The position numbers and the translations under genes are program-made. From Phaeodactylibacter sp964397205 (GTDB lineage: Bacteria > Bacteroidota > Bacteroidia > Chitinophagales > Saprospiraceae), in NCBI GenBank assembly GCA_964397205.1, contig CAYNIT010000097.1:1-14506 (forward strand): DNA of 14,506 bases. The letters run 5' to 3'. A model generated the notes under the pieces. The model was not told the origin of the DNA. It was given only the letters and a program-made list of their open reading frames with translations, and did no database searches. Below, piece after piece: positions 1 through 6,698 of this stretch. Positions within the stretch are counted from its first letter, which is position 1; each line of letters opens with the position of its first letter.

Positions 1-33
1 AAGGAATTAATCAAAATTGGGTAAACTTGTGGG

Positions 34-446
34 ATGGAGCCACAAGAATACTCAAGCAAGACCCTGGACCACCTGGGCCTGGTAGCTGGCATGTGCCAGG
101 AGATAGGAATTGCCGAAGTTATTAACGAGTACTGCCCTTCAGAAAGCCCGGATCAAATAGTCAGCACCGGCAAGGCATTGGAAGCGATGATTCTAAACGG
201 GTTGGGCTTTGTCAATAAGCGGCTGTACCTGATCCCTCACTTTTTTCGTGACAAGCCCATAGCGTTACTACTTGGCCGGATCAAAAGAGAAAGCCTACCC
301 GGAAGCCCACTGCCCGCTGGGTGTTCCAGCTTTTTGTAGGCATCCATGTGCTGGCCTTGCCGGACGGGAAAAAGTTGATACTAAACCTTAAGGAGGAGCA
401 CCGGGATATCCTGGCTGTGTTATCCTATTGGAATTTTTATTCCTGA
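34..446 (+). pseudogene. Internally deleted IS1634-type (DUF4277) transposase remnant
   Basis: Two ends of one transposase lie side by side with the catalytic middle missing. Positions 34 to about 280 encode the N-terminal DUF4277-like domain; recognisable pieces are LDHLGLVAGMCQEIG, AMILNGLGFV and FFRDKPIALLLG. From about 282 to the TGA at 444-446, in a different frame, comes the family C-terminus, with KPTARWVFQLFVGIHVL and LILNLKEEHRDIL. Full-length members are normally about 500 residues; here only about 80 plus 50 survive. In the starting frame, translation runs into unrelated residues and stops at 339. The deletion junction lies near 270-300. Because both termini remain and the DDE core is absent, the copy cannot encode active transposase. 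The outer inverted repeats are not clearly visible; the left one may lie outside the window and the right one may lie in the GGTGCGGAAGGTGCGATC stretch near 461-478. The family assignment comes from recalled motifs. Confidence 0.8.
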
Positions 447-502
447 TTTTTTGAAAGAGGGGTGCGGAAGGTGCGATCAAAATCTAGTACAACTACTAAT
501 AG

Positions 503-676
503 GCAAGTGGCAAAGAGGTGCCCCCCCGCCAGTGCCTGCACTTAAACGACAAACCCAGCTATACTGAAAGGGCTGTACGAAACCTTCCCGGCAGCGCCGC
601 CTCTACGGAGGCCTACCAGCAAACCGGTCTGGAGGAGCTGAAAATGGAAATAAGCCGTAAACACCCGCTGCAATAA
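503..676 (+). other. Unidentified 3' gene tail (possible remnant)
   Basis: This frame is open from just after an in-frame TAG (500-502) to TAA at 674-676, about 57 codons. There is no ATG near its beginning; a GTG at 518 is the only early candidate start. The product has a polar, helix-like ending (GLEELKMEISRKHPLQ) that reads like the natural C-terminus of a longer protein. It sits between the transposase remnant and the toxin-antitoxin pair, so it may be the tail of a gene cut by the insertion or by a deletion. I do not recognise the family. The frame is short enough that it could be open by chance. An opposite-strand frame at 542-763 looks less protein-like. Confidence 0.25.
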
Positions 677-700
677 GAACTGATTAATCAATAAAACCGT

Positions 701-708
701 TATCTTTA
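701..708 (+). promoter_or_regulatory. Candidate -7 box for the toxin-antitoxin pair
   Basis: TATCTTTA matches five of six fixed bases of the Bacteroidota -7 consensus TAnnTTTG and ends 14 bases before the antitoxin ATG at 723. The surrounding sequence is AT-rich, as expected for the 5' region of a Bacteroidota gene without a Shine-Dalgarno site. No clear -33 TTG is seen at the usual spacing, so this is a weak call. Confidence 0.35.
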
Positions 709-722
709 TTAATTTAGAAATA

Positions 723-1025
723 ATGAACCAAAGACAACTGCTCATGGGAGCCGAACAAATCAAGGAAATCTTACACCTTCGTATCGAACAGGCAGATGAA
801 AGCTTCCTGCGTATCCTTCATGCCATGACAGAAGCTTATGCGAGTGAGCACCTGGAAGAGAGTCAAATCACAGATGAGATGATTATGGCAGTCCCTGCTG
901 CCCCATCATTAAAACAGCTTACAGAGGAAGAGCTAATAGCTCGCTTGGAAGAAAGTTCTGCCCAGGCAAAAAAAGGCGACTACATTACCATTGATGAGCT
1001 AGAAGAAGAGGTTAAAGAATGGTAG
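723..1025 (+). CDS. Antitoxin-like protein of a type II toxin-antitoxin pair
   Basis: A 100-residue acidic, largely helical protein. Its C-terminal third (EEELIARLEESSAQAKKGDY, then acidic residues to a final Trp) resembles the toxin-binding tail of small antitoxins that precede RelE/ParE toxins in Bacteroidota. I see no clear ribbon-helix-helix or Phd/YefM fold in the N-terminal half, so the antitoxin class is open. The ATG at 723 follows an AT-rich leader. The last codons and TAG (1023-1025) overlap the toxin ATG (1019) by 7 bases, which points to translational coupling. If the pair ever worked, this protein would neutralise the toxin and probably repress the shared promoter. The antitoxin frame is intact although the toxin is frameshifted. 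The function is inferred mainly from position and tail composition. Confidence 0.65.
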   Translation: MNQRQLLMGAEQIKEILHLRIEQADESFLRILHAMTEAYASEHLEESQITDEMIMAVPAAPSLKQLTEEELIARLEESSAQAKKGDYITIDELEEEVKEW

Positions 1026-1340
1026 ATAAGTTATGGAAGGTAGTAATCACACGGAATGCTCGTAAAAACCTGAGCAATATTAATGGTTACTACAAAAAGA
1101 AAGCTTCGCCCTCTGTCGCTAAGAAAGTCCGTGAAGGCTTAGTGGCTGAAGCAAAAAGCCTAGAGAAACTGCCAGCAAGTAAACCTTTACTTCCTACAGA
1201 AAAAAGCTTCTCCACCATACCGCTATGCTAAAAAATGGTCCTTCAAAATCATCTTTCAAATCTTCAAGAAGAAAGGCCAAGTTAGTGTGATTGATTTTAT
1301 GCACGATAAAGAGAGTCCGAGTAAATGGGGGGAACTCTAA
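1019..1340 (+). pseudogene. RelE/ParE-family toxin, frameshifted in an A6 tract
   Basis: As the sequence stands, the frame from ATG 1019 ends at 1231 after 70 residues, the last eight unrelated to the family. Skipping one A in the run of six (1200-1205) moves reading to the next frame, which continues to TAA at 1338-1340 and gives 106 residues, a usual RelE/ParE length. The restored C-terminal part begins PPYRYAKKWSFKIIFQIF and continues with VSVIDFMHDKESPSKW. This is the conserved core strand region of such toxins, including the Arg/Tyr/Lys cluster and the terminal His. The truncated form would lack this core and should be inactive. The gene overlaps the antitoxin by 7 bases. The shift could be a real mutation, a homopolymer sequencing error or a transcriptional slippage site. 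The needed shift is +1 (or -2), so ordinary -1 ribosomal slippage does not explain it. Confidence 0.8.
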
Positions 1341-1426
1341 TCCCCACCCGCGAAGCTAACCCACGCGCAGTAAAGCGGCGTTCGTCGCGACTCCCTCCGG
1401 CAGCTACATGCCATACTCTCCTTTAC

Positions 1427-1450
1427 CCACCTTCGCTAAAGCTACGGCGG
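1427..1450. repeat. Imperfect intergenic palindrome
   Basis: CCACCTTCGCTAAAGC followed by TACGGCGG is an imperfect inverted repeat centred on CTAAAG. It lies between the convergent toxin remnant (ending 1340) and the secreted-protein gene (ending 1495 on the other strand). It could form a hairpin on either strand, but no T run follows, so it is not a typical terminator. Very similar CTTCGCTAAAGC palindromes occur in many bacterial intergenic regions (general recollection). The rest of 1341-1494 holds nothing I can assign. Confidence 0.35.
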
Positions 1451-1494
1451 ACGCAGTCGAGTACCAGCCGCCTCACGGCAATTTATAAGGCCGC

Positions 1495-2427
1495 TTACCG
1501 GCGCGCCTTCACCAGCTTTTCTGAAAACAAAGCTTCTCCACATTGAAGATGTAACAAGTAATAGCCCGCTGGCAAAGCACTTATATCTACAGTTTGCAAC
1601 TGCTCCCCGGCTGGCACCGTTCTGTTTAACACCTCTTGCCCCTGAGCATTGTACAGTCTCATTTGCCCCGCTGTAGGCAACGTGCCTTCGATGTAGAGAA
1701 CCTCCCGGGCGGGTATGGGAAATACTTCCACAGGTAGGCGATCCTGCTCCTCCCTCGCGTTGGTAAGCAATTCGCAGTTATCAGCGATATCGGGCGCGCA
1801 ATAATTGCGGAGTGCAATGCCCCAGTCAAGCGTCACATTGAACGGCCCATACAGATACAGAAAGGCTTGCTGAAACCCAATGCCTTCCGTGAGATAGCCA
1901 TAGCCCCCTCCCATATAAGCGTCTAAGCGGAAAGTGCGTCTAGGTTTGCCATAGATGTTTTCCACATACACAGAATCTACGACGACTGGGGCAGGAGTAG
2001 CTCTACAAGCCGCCAACGTATCTCCTAATGCCAAGTCAAAGTCAAATAGGATTTGCTCCGTAGGCTCATCGCATATCGTCGTTCGGTAGTAAGGGTCAAC
2101 ACCCAAATCCCGGATATAAACTTTCTTCTCGGCCAAGTCTTCTCGGATGAAAGCAGCAAGCGTATCGCCTTCCAATTGGAAATTCTCAATGTCGTGATCC
2201 CAGAAATCAGACACATAAAGGTCTAGCAGGTAGAGCTTATTGTAGTTGACACCATCGACAATCGTATCCCCCCCGATACGGTAACCGTAAGGAGAGTACC
2301 CAAAGCCGCTATCAAAAAACCAAATCTGCCAAGTGGCTCCTTCTTTGACAAGCGGCTCGTAATTTTGAGCATGGAGTACAGGCAGCAGCCCAATAAGGCT
2401 AAAGCAGAGCGAGTAAACGTATTTCAT
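1495..2427 (-). CDS. Secreted protein with C-terminal T9SS sorting domain
   Basis: A 310-residue exported protein. Residues 1-20 form a signal peptide (MKYVYSLCFSLIGLLPVLHA) with cleavage likely just before or after Gln21. Residues 21-225 are a Tyr/Trp/Asp-rich region of unknown fold, with the motif WQIWFFDSGFGYSPYG near its start and the repeated phrase GDT. It contains four Cys (119, 141, 210, 218) that could pair after export. Residues 231-310 are a type A T9SS sorting domain: a VFPIPA box (the usual form is FPNPA, with Ile here replacing Asn), a MRLYNAQGQEV strand and a DISALPAGYYLLHL ending strand. The domain should direct passage through the outer membrane by the T9SS machinery and then be removed. 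The gene is the last of the - strand series and lies 117 bases downstream of the alpha/beta hydrolase gene. Export is well supported; the molecular function is unknown. Confidence 0.85.
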   Translation of the reverse strand: MKYVYSLCFSLIGLLPVLHAQNYEPLVKEGATWQIWFFDSGFGYSPYGYRIGGDTIVDGVNYNKLYLLDLYVSDFWDHDIENFQLEGDTLAAFIREDLAEKKVYIRDLGVDPYYRTTICDEPTEQILFDFDLALGDTLAACRATPAPVVVDSVYVENIYGKPRRTFRLDAYMGGGYGYLTEGIGFQQAFLYLYGPFNVTLDWGIALRNYCAPDIADNCELLTNAREEQDRLPVEVFPIPAREVLYIEGTLPTAGQMRLYNAQGQEVLNRTVPAGEQLQTVDISALPAGYYLLHLQCGEALFSEKLVKARR

Positions 2428-2440
2428 AATGTTAGGCTAT

Positions 2441-2460
2441 TGATCTTTCTGTAAAGATCA
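2441..2460. promoter_or_regulatory. Perfect 8-bp inverted repeat upstream of the 1495-2427 gene
   Basis: TGATCTTT and AAAGATCA are perfect complements separated by a 4-base loop (CTGT). The element begins 14 bases upstream of the start codon of the - strand gene 1495-2427. No T run follows in the reading direction of the upstream gene that would make it a terminator. It overlaps a candidate -7 box (2452-2459), so it could be an operator for a dimeric regulator or a 5' leader hairpin. Confidence 0.5.
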
Positions 2461-2482
2461 TCATAAGGGCGATTGTAAGCAA
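2452..2482 (-). promoter_or_regulatory. Candidate promoter of the 1495-2427 gene
   Basis: Read on the - strand, TTG (2482-2480) is followed after 20 bases by GATCTTTA (2459-2452), which matches four of the six fixed positions of the Bacteroidota -7 consensus TAnnTTTG. The spacing is close to the usual 19. The box lies inside the 2441-2460 inverted repeat, about 25 bases before the ATG. The match is partial, so the call is tentative. Confidence 0.3.
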
Positions 2483-2544
2483 CTGCCATAAGCGGTTTTG
2501 TCATTTAGCGGCCACAGAAAACATGCCCAATCACCCCCTGGGCC

Positions 2545-3360
2545 TCAGCCCCCCTGCACCCTCTCCCTTCCCAGCAGAAACTCCAGTGCTGTCTGATTGA
2601 ACAACTCCCACTGCTCGATATTGCAGACGTGCCCGCAGTGCTCGATGATCACAAGGCGGGCCTGCTGATGCACCTCAGCGAAGCGCTTGGCCGCCCCAAA
2701 GAAAACATGGTCCTGATCGCCCATGACTACCAGGCTGAGGTTGCGCAGCTCCCGTTGGAAAAAGCGGCGCAGCAGCCGGAAGAAGTCTTTGTACAAGCCC
2801 ACCCACTTCAGGTACTCCTTCGGGCTGAGTTTCTGCGATTGCATGCGGAATATCCGCCGGGATTGCTTGTGGTTGCGGCGGGGGAGCACGACCCAGGAAA
2901 AGAGGTTGTAGATGGCGCGGTAGGGCAGGATGTAATTGAGCAGCTTGGCGGAGTGCACGAACAGCTTGATGGTAAAGGTGGCCCGGAAAACGCCCCCCGC
3001 CATGACCATCTTATCCACCAAGTCCGGGCGCAGCTCGTCCAGTTTTTGCAGCACTACGCTGCCCAGCGAGACGGAAAGGAAATGTGCCTTTTTGATTTGC
3101 AGGTGGTCGATGACCTTCAGTACATCCGCAGCCACAATGTCGAAGTCGTACGCCTCGTAGGCAGGCTCAATGTTCTTCGACTGCCCGTGGTCGCGCAGGT
3201 CGAGCAGCAGCAAATTAAAAAAAGGCCGGAAAGCTTCAATCTGGTATTTCCAGGTTACGATGCTGCCGCCCGCCCCGTGGATGAAGACAACCCAATCAGC
3301 CTCGGGGCTCAGCTGATAGGTTTTGTAGTGCAGCAGTACACGTCCTTCTTGTTTTTCCAT
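2545..3360 (-). CDS. Alpha/beta hydrolase fold protein, probably cytoplasmic
   Basis: A 271-residue protein of normal length for the alpha/beta hydrolase superfamily. The oxyanion-hole strand is VVFIHGAGGS (His28-Gly29), followed by LLLLDLRDHGQS (54-61). The nucleophile elbow is SVSLG with Ser98 as nucleophile; the first position of the usual GxSxG is Ser. The acid is probably Asp217, or Asp215 in the same GDQDH motif, and the base is His244 in HCGHVCNIEQ. A basic, aromatic lid region (about 130-205, many Arg/Phe/Leu) sits between the strands. There is no signal peptide or membrane segment, unlike the secreted neighbours. The substrate cannot be inferred; carboxylic ester or lactone hydrolysis is typical of the family. 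The gene follows a strong terminator (3634-3664) and a candidate -7 box (3513-3520), so it probably starts its own transcript. Confidence 0.88.
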   Translation of the reverse strand: MEKQEGRVLLHYKTYQLSPEADWVVFIHGAGGSIVTWKYQIEAFRPFFNLLLLDLRDHGQSKNIEPAYEAYDFDIVAADVLKVIDHLQIKKAHFLSVSLGSVVLQKLDELRPDLVDKMVMAGGVFRATFTIKLFVHSAKLLNYILPYRAIYNLFSWVVLPRRNHKQSRRIFRMQSQKLSPKEYLKWVGLYKDFFRLLRRFFQRELRNLSLVVMGDQDHVFFGAAKRFAEVHQQARLVIIEHCGHVCNIEQWELFNQTALEFLLGRERVQGG

Positions 3361-3512
3361 TGACTACTTTCTGACATTAGTGAGGCGGTTGGCAAAAGAA
3401 GCAAAGCCCGTTATCTGGCAAAATACAACAAGCTCCACGCCCGGCCAACAGCGCTGTAGCTATCGAGGTACCATAATAACTTCCTGCGGCGAAAGATTGT
3501 TCTTTCCTGCGC

Positions 3513-3520
3513 CAAAGATA
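3513..3520 (-). promoter_or_regulatory. Candidate -7 box upstream of the alpha/beta hydrolase gene
   Basis: On the - strand the sequence reads TATCTTTG, a perfect match to the Bacteroidota -7 consensus TAnnTTTG. It lies about 153 bases upstream of the hydrolase ATG (3360) and downstream of the terminator that closes the previous unit, which is a sensible place for a promoter. No TTG is present at the usual -33 distance. The implied leader would be about 145 bases. Confidence 0.4.
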
Positions 3521-3633
3521 GCCCTAAGCAATAAAATGGGCCGCTTTTTTGCCGCGGATTGCAGCGGTGCGCTCGATAAGTCGGCCCCACACATGCTACA
3601 AGACACACCACGGCTCCGGCCGCAAGCATAGAT

Positions 3634-3664
3634 AAAAAAATGCCCGGCGCTGGGAACACCGGGC
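3634..3664 (-). terminator. Rho-independent terminator of the 851-aa protein gene
   Basis: On the - strand GCCCGG (3664-3659) pairs with CCGGGC (3647-3642) around an 11-base loop. One base later comes a run of seven T (3640-3634). The hairpin begins 34 bases after the stop codon of the gene 3698-6253. A GC stem followed by a T run in the right direction and position makes this the clearest terminator in the window. Confidence 0.82.
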
Positions 3665-3697
3665 TTGGGATGATTTGGGAATGCTTGGTATCCGGTT

Positions 3698-6253
3698 TTA
3701 ATAAGGCACAACAAGAACCCGCTGCCGCTCCCGCCTGCCGTCCGCCAGCTGAATTTCTACCACGTACAGCCCATCCGGCAAGTGCTCCACGCCCCAAGAC
3801 TTACTGGCCCCCCGCATAGCCCAGCAGTGCAGTAAGCGGCCGCTTGCACCGTACAGCAGCACCGTCTTAGCCCCCTCCTCCGGGCATACGACGTTCAATA
3901 CCTCTTGGGTCGGATTGGGAAAAATGCGAACTGTCTGGAATGCCGCCTCCTGATCGAAACCAGAAGCACCTATTAAGGGGTTGCTGTCATCGCAATCGGC
4001 AGATTGCAGCTCCAGCGTTTCCTGAAAGCGGCAGCCATCCGGCAGCTGTACACGAATGGTATAGCTCCCCGCCAAGCTCTCAGTAGCGTTGGGGAAGCGC
4101 AGGCAGGGGCCGGTGGTGATGAACCCAAACGGGCTGATCCACAGATAATCGTTCTCTTCGGGCAGGCAAAACTCGAAGCGTTCGCCTGTGCAAAAGCTAA
4201 GCCCAGTGTCCGGCAAGAGGGAAGCAGGCAGCTCCTCTACATATACCGTCACTTCCTGTACAGCCGTACAGCCCACAGAGTCTGTGACTGCCAGCTCGTA
4301 CTCGGTCGTACTAGAAGGAGCAGCTATCGGGTTCGGGCAAGCGGTGCAGCTCAGGCCCGCAGCGGGCGACCATTGTACGCTGTCGCTGGGAGCAGTTTCC
4401 ACTTCCAGGGGCGTGCCTGATCCGCTGCAGATGACCGCATCTTCCGAAACTGAAGGCAGGGAGCAGTCCAGGGTAGTACAGCTTGCCGTCACCGTCCTAA
4501 TTGGACAAGGACCGGTGCCCAACGCCTTAATTTCAGCCTCTACTGTTTCCCCAGGGCCCAGGCCATCTACGGCGTAGCGGCGTTCCGCAAGGAAACTGCC
4601 CGAGGGGCCGCTCAGCACAGCAGCTTCGTAGGCAGTATCTTGCGGATGTGCGGGCCATTCAAACACGATTTCCTCGGTGGTAGCGCTGCAGCTGACCTCC
4701 GGAAGCTGATCCTGAACGTCGATTTCGAGCAAAGGGAGCACACAGCCGTCTATTTCGATTTGCAAATCGTAGATGCCCGCCTCGCTGACACTGGGGTTCG
4801 GGCTGTCGGAACTGAACCCATCCGGCCCGGCCCAATCGTAAAGGGCAGCGGGGTTGGGGGCGCTGAGGGTAGCCATGAGCTGAAAGTCGCCGCCCTCCGT
4901 GCAGGGAGCGGTGTAGCTGGCTTCCCCTTCCGGCAAGTCTTGCTCCGGCAGTTCAAGACTGGCGGACTGCGTGTTGCTGCCATCGGTGATAAGGAGTTCG
5001 TACAAACCACCGCAGAGGTTGGTCAGGGTATCTACAGTATTGCCGCCGGAGGTATACAGCGCATTGCCATCTGCATCGAGCAGGGTGTAGGCCGGGCTGT
5101 TGCTGCCGTTCAAAGCGATCGCGCCATCACAGGTATTGGGGCAGGGCGGATTGATTATGGTAAAATTGGGCAACAGCAGGGCATCCGGGACAGCGGTCGC
5201 CAAAAACGGGCTTACGGCCTGATCATTGCAGTCGTAGGGCATCCAGGAACCCGAATAGCCATCGCCCAGGGAACGCACGCTTAGGTTGAGAGAGGCATCG
5301 GCAGCTACATTTTCCTTTACGGAAATGGACCAGCAGAACTGCAGCGGGATGGGAGCCGCTTGCAAGCCCGGGCAAGGGCCGTCGCCGAAGTTGTTGCCAG
5401 GATCCCCATCGAGCGGCGTGGCGTTGCCGCAGAGCAAGCCCTGCCGGGCATCGAAGGCAAAGCCCGGACCGAAGAGCTCGCCTGTGTTGCAGCTCTGCCA
5501 TTCGGCGTAGTAACCCCACTCGCCAATATCTCCCGCACAGGCTTCCGGTACCTGGGGCTGCAGGCTGGAAAGGTCCCAGCCGTTGCCAAATTCCAGCTCC
5601 AGCCCGTGCAGCCATTCCAATACCAGGCCAGGGTCCCACATGCTTTGCTGAAAACAAAAATTCACCGTTTGCCCGGCCTCGTAGGTGCCGTTGACGGGAG
5701 CAGGGCTGGCTTCGATAAGCCCCCGCCGTTGACCGCAGGTGCTACAGTCGTTATAGGTCCGTACAGAAAGCCGAAAATCGCCCTGATCGTTCAGGTCGTT
5801 TCCGCCCGCCACCAGCCAGTAGGTAGCGCCCGGTTCCAGCTTGGCCAGGAGGACGCATTCGCCCGCCCCGGCTTCGGCTCTGCTCAGAGCGATAGGCATC
5901 TGTTCTCCACAGCTGTCTCCCCGGAACAGCGCCAGGGTAGGGCGCTGCAGCTGATCGCTCTGCAGGCGCAGGCGAATGTGGTCGGCGGGCGCGGCAAAAC
6001 GGTACCACACATCCGCGATGGCGTTGTTAAGTACCGCCGAATTATCCGCGCTCCGCAATCGTATGATTGGGCTGCTGGCGGTGGCGCCGGCGTTGCTGCC
6101 GTCAATCTGCCGTACTACGGCTGCCTCCGAGGGGCAGGGCGGCTGGCTGGGCAGGTCAATGAAAGCCGCGTTGGTGCATAAGTCGTTACCCGCTTGCCCC
6201 CAGGCTGTGGACAATACACAGGCAGTGAGCAACGACGCAATAAGTCGTCTCAT
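3698..6253 (-). CDS. Large T9SS-secreted multidomain surface protein (851 aa)
   Basis: I place the start at 6253 because the next residues form a signal peptide (MRRLIASLLTACVLSTAWGQ); the longer frame from 6298 only adds an unrelated leader. Approximate domains: 22-165, an Ig/pre-peptidase-like N-terminal domain (DVWYRF, GATYWLVAGG); 169-311, a Cys/Trp-rich module of unknown family (CSTC, NGTYEAG, FGPGFA, DGDPGNN, FCW); 365-435, a SprB-like repeat (CPNTCDGAIAL); 442-513, an Ig-like domain (WAGPDGFSS); 518-592, an FnIII-like domain (PQDTAYEAAVLSG); 600-673, an Ig-like domain with a Cys-x2-Cys loop (LSCTACPNP); 680-750, an Ig-like domain (FCLPEEN); 772-851, a T9SS type A sorting domain (RIFPNPTQEVLNVV). 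The shared order of modules shows it to be a paralogue of the 1446-aa protein upstream. No enzyme motif is visible, so an adhesive or structural role on the cell surface is the likeliest. The gene is closed by a strong terminator. Confidence 0.88.
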   Translation of the reverse strand: MRRLIASLLTACVLSTAWGQAGNDLCTNAAFIDLPSQPPCPSEAAVVRQIDGSNAGATASSPIIRLRSADNSAVLNNAIADVWYRFAAPADHIRLRLQSDQLQRPTLALFRGDSCGEQMPIALSRAEAGAGECVLLAKLEPGATYWLVAGGNDLNDQGDFRLSVRTYNDCSTCGQRRGLIEASPAPVNGTYEAGQTVNFCFQQSMWDPGLVLEWLHGLELEFGNGWDLSSLQPQVPEACAGDIGEWGYYAEWQSCNTGELFGPGFAFDARQGLLCGNATPLDGDPGNNFGDGPCPGLQAAPIPLQFCWSISVKENVAADASLNLSVRSLGDGYSGSWMPYDCNDQAVSPFLATAVPDALLLPNFTIINPPCPNTCDGAIALNGSNSPAYTLLDADGNALYTSGGNTVDTLTNLCGGLYELLITDGSNTQSASLELPEQDLPEGEASYTAPCTEGGDFQLMATLSAPNPAALYDWAGPDGFSSDSPNPSVSEAGIYDLQIEIDGCVLPLLEIDVQDQLPEVSCSATTEEIVFEWPAHPQDTAYEAAVLSGPSGSFLAERRYAVDGLGPGETVEAEIKALGTGPCPIRTVTASCTTLDCSLPSVSEDAVICSGSGTPLEVETAPSDSVQWSPAAGLSCTACPNPIAAPSSTTEYELAVTDSVGCTAVQEVTVYVEELPASLLPDTGLSFCTGERFEFCLPEENDYLWISPFGFITTGPCLRFPNATESLAGSYTIRVQLPDGCRFQETLELQSADCDDSNPLIGASGFDQEAAFQTVRIFPNPTQEVLNVVCPEEGAKTVLLYGASGRLLHCWAMRGASKSWGVEHLPDGLYVVEIQLADGRRERQRVLVVPY

Positions 6254-6698
6254 TACTGAACAAAGATTGTTGAGCAAATAATCAGGCGGGGGGAGCAAAG
6301 GATGCGGGGGGCATCGTTCTTGTGTCGCTTTGGGGTGTCGCAGTTGTTAGACGTGTTGTTCAACAGAAGTAGAGGGTGAAGTAGGTTGATAGCCTAAAGG
6401 TCTGATTGTCATGGCAGTAGATAACCTGTAGCCGTTTGTTCGCTTCGCGCCTCTACGATTAGTTTTGTGTGTTTTGTGTAGGGAAGACCCCAGCAGCTCC
6501 GGAAGCGCTGCCCAACGTAGATGTTTTTTTCTGATAAGTTTTATTGCTGCTGCTCTCGGCGCTTCAATTTTGCCGGGCCACCTCCGGATACCGGCTGCGC
6601 AGATGCCTACCTGAGGGAGCGCGGTGTACTCAGGCGGCGGCTTTTGCCCGGCAGCTACGGCCTGAATGGCCCAACGCGCGGGCAAGGCTAACTCAGGG
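6254..6698. other. Intergenic region left of the scaffold gap, no gene called
   Basis: About 445 bases upstream of the 851-aa gene. Just before its ATG is a small inverted repeat (AACAA 6259-6263, TTGTT 6267-6271) overlapping AATCTTTG on the - strand (6268-6261), a near match to the -7 consensus but very close to the start codon. From about 6540 to the gap the sequence is rich in short GC palindromes (for example CTGAG/CTCAG near 6611-6635 and GGCC/GGCC near 6660-6672), which may be an intergenic repeat element. Frames through the region (6347-6685 on -, 6544 into the gap on +) lack convincing protein character. Confidence 0.5.

Larger units (their letters stand above)
3361..3697. other. Intergenic region between the 851-aa gene and the hydrolase gene
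   Basis: This 337-base gap between two - strand genes holds the terminator at 3634-3664 and the candidate -7 box at 3513-3520. Open frames across it (for example 3411-3797 and 3460-3714 on the - strand) run into the 3' end of the neighbouring gene in another frame and have no recognisable protein features, so I do not call a gene. Confidence 0.6.

Noticed and set aside
1199..1206. Programmed -1 ribosomal frameshift at the A AAA AAG heptamer in the toxin
   Set aside because: The heptamer is not in the zero-frame phase required, and the restored frame needs +1 (or -2). Mutation, sequencing error or transcriptional slippage fits better.
1325..1546. Open frame of 73 codons on the + strand after the toxin
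   Set aside because: It overlaps the end of the toxin frame and the sorting domain of the opposite gene, and its composition looks like random translation of intergenic DNA.
2629..3363. Open frame of 244 codons on the + strand opposite the alpha/beta hydrolase
   Set aside because: It lies wholly antisense to a gene with clear catalytic motifs, and its translation has no recognisable domain or signal.
3411..3797. Open frame of 128 codons on the - strand covering the terminator
   Set aside because: It overlaps the 3' end of the 851-aa gene in another frame and reads through a clear rho-independent terminator.
6254..6298. Upstream start for the 851-aa protein
   Set aside because: The extra 15 residues precede a complete signal peptide that begins at the ATG at 6253 and would bury it.
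6347..6685. Open frame of 112 codons on the - strand next to the gap
   Set aside because: It has no recognisable domain, signal or conserved-looking core, and it lies in palindrome-rich sequence at a contig end.
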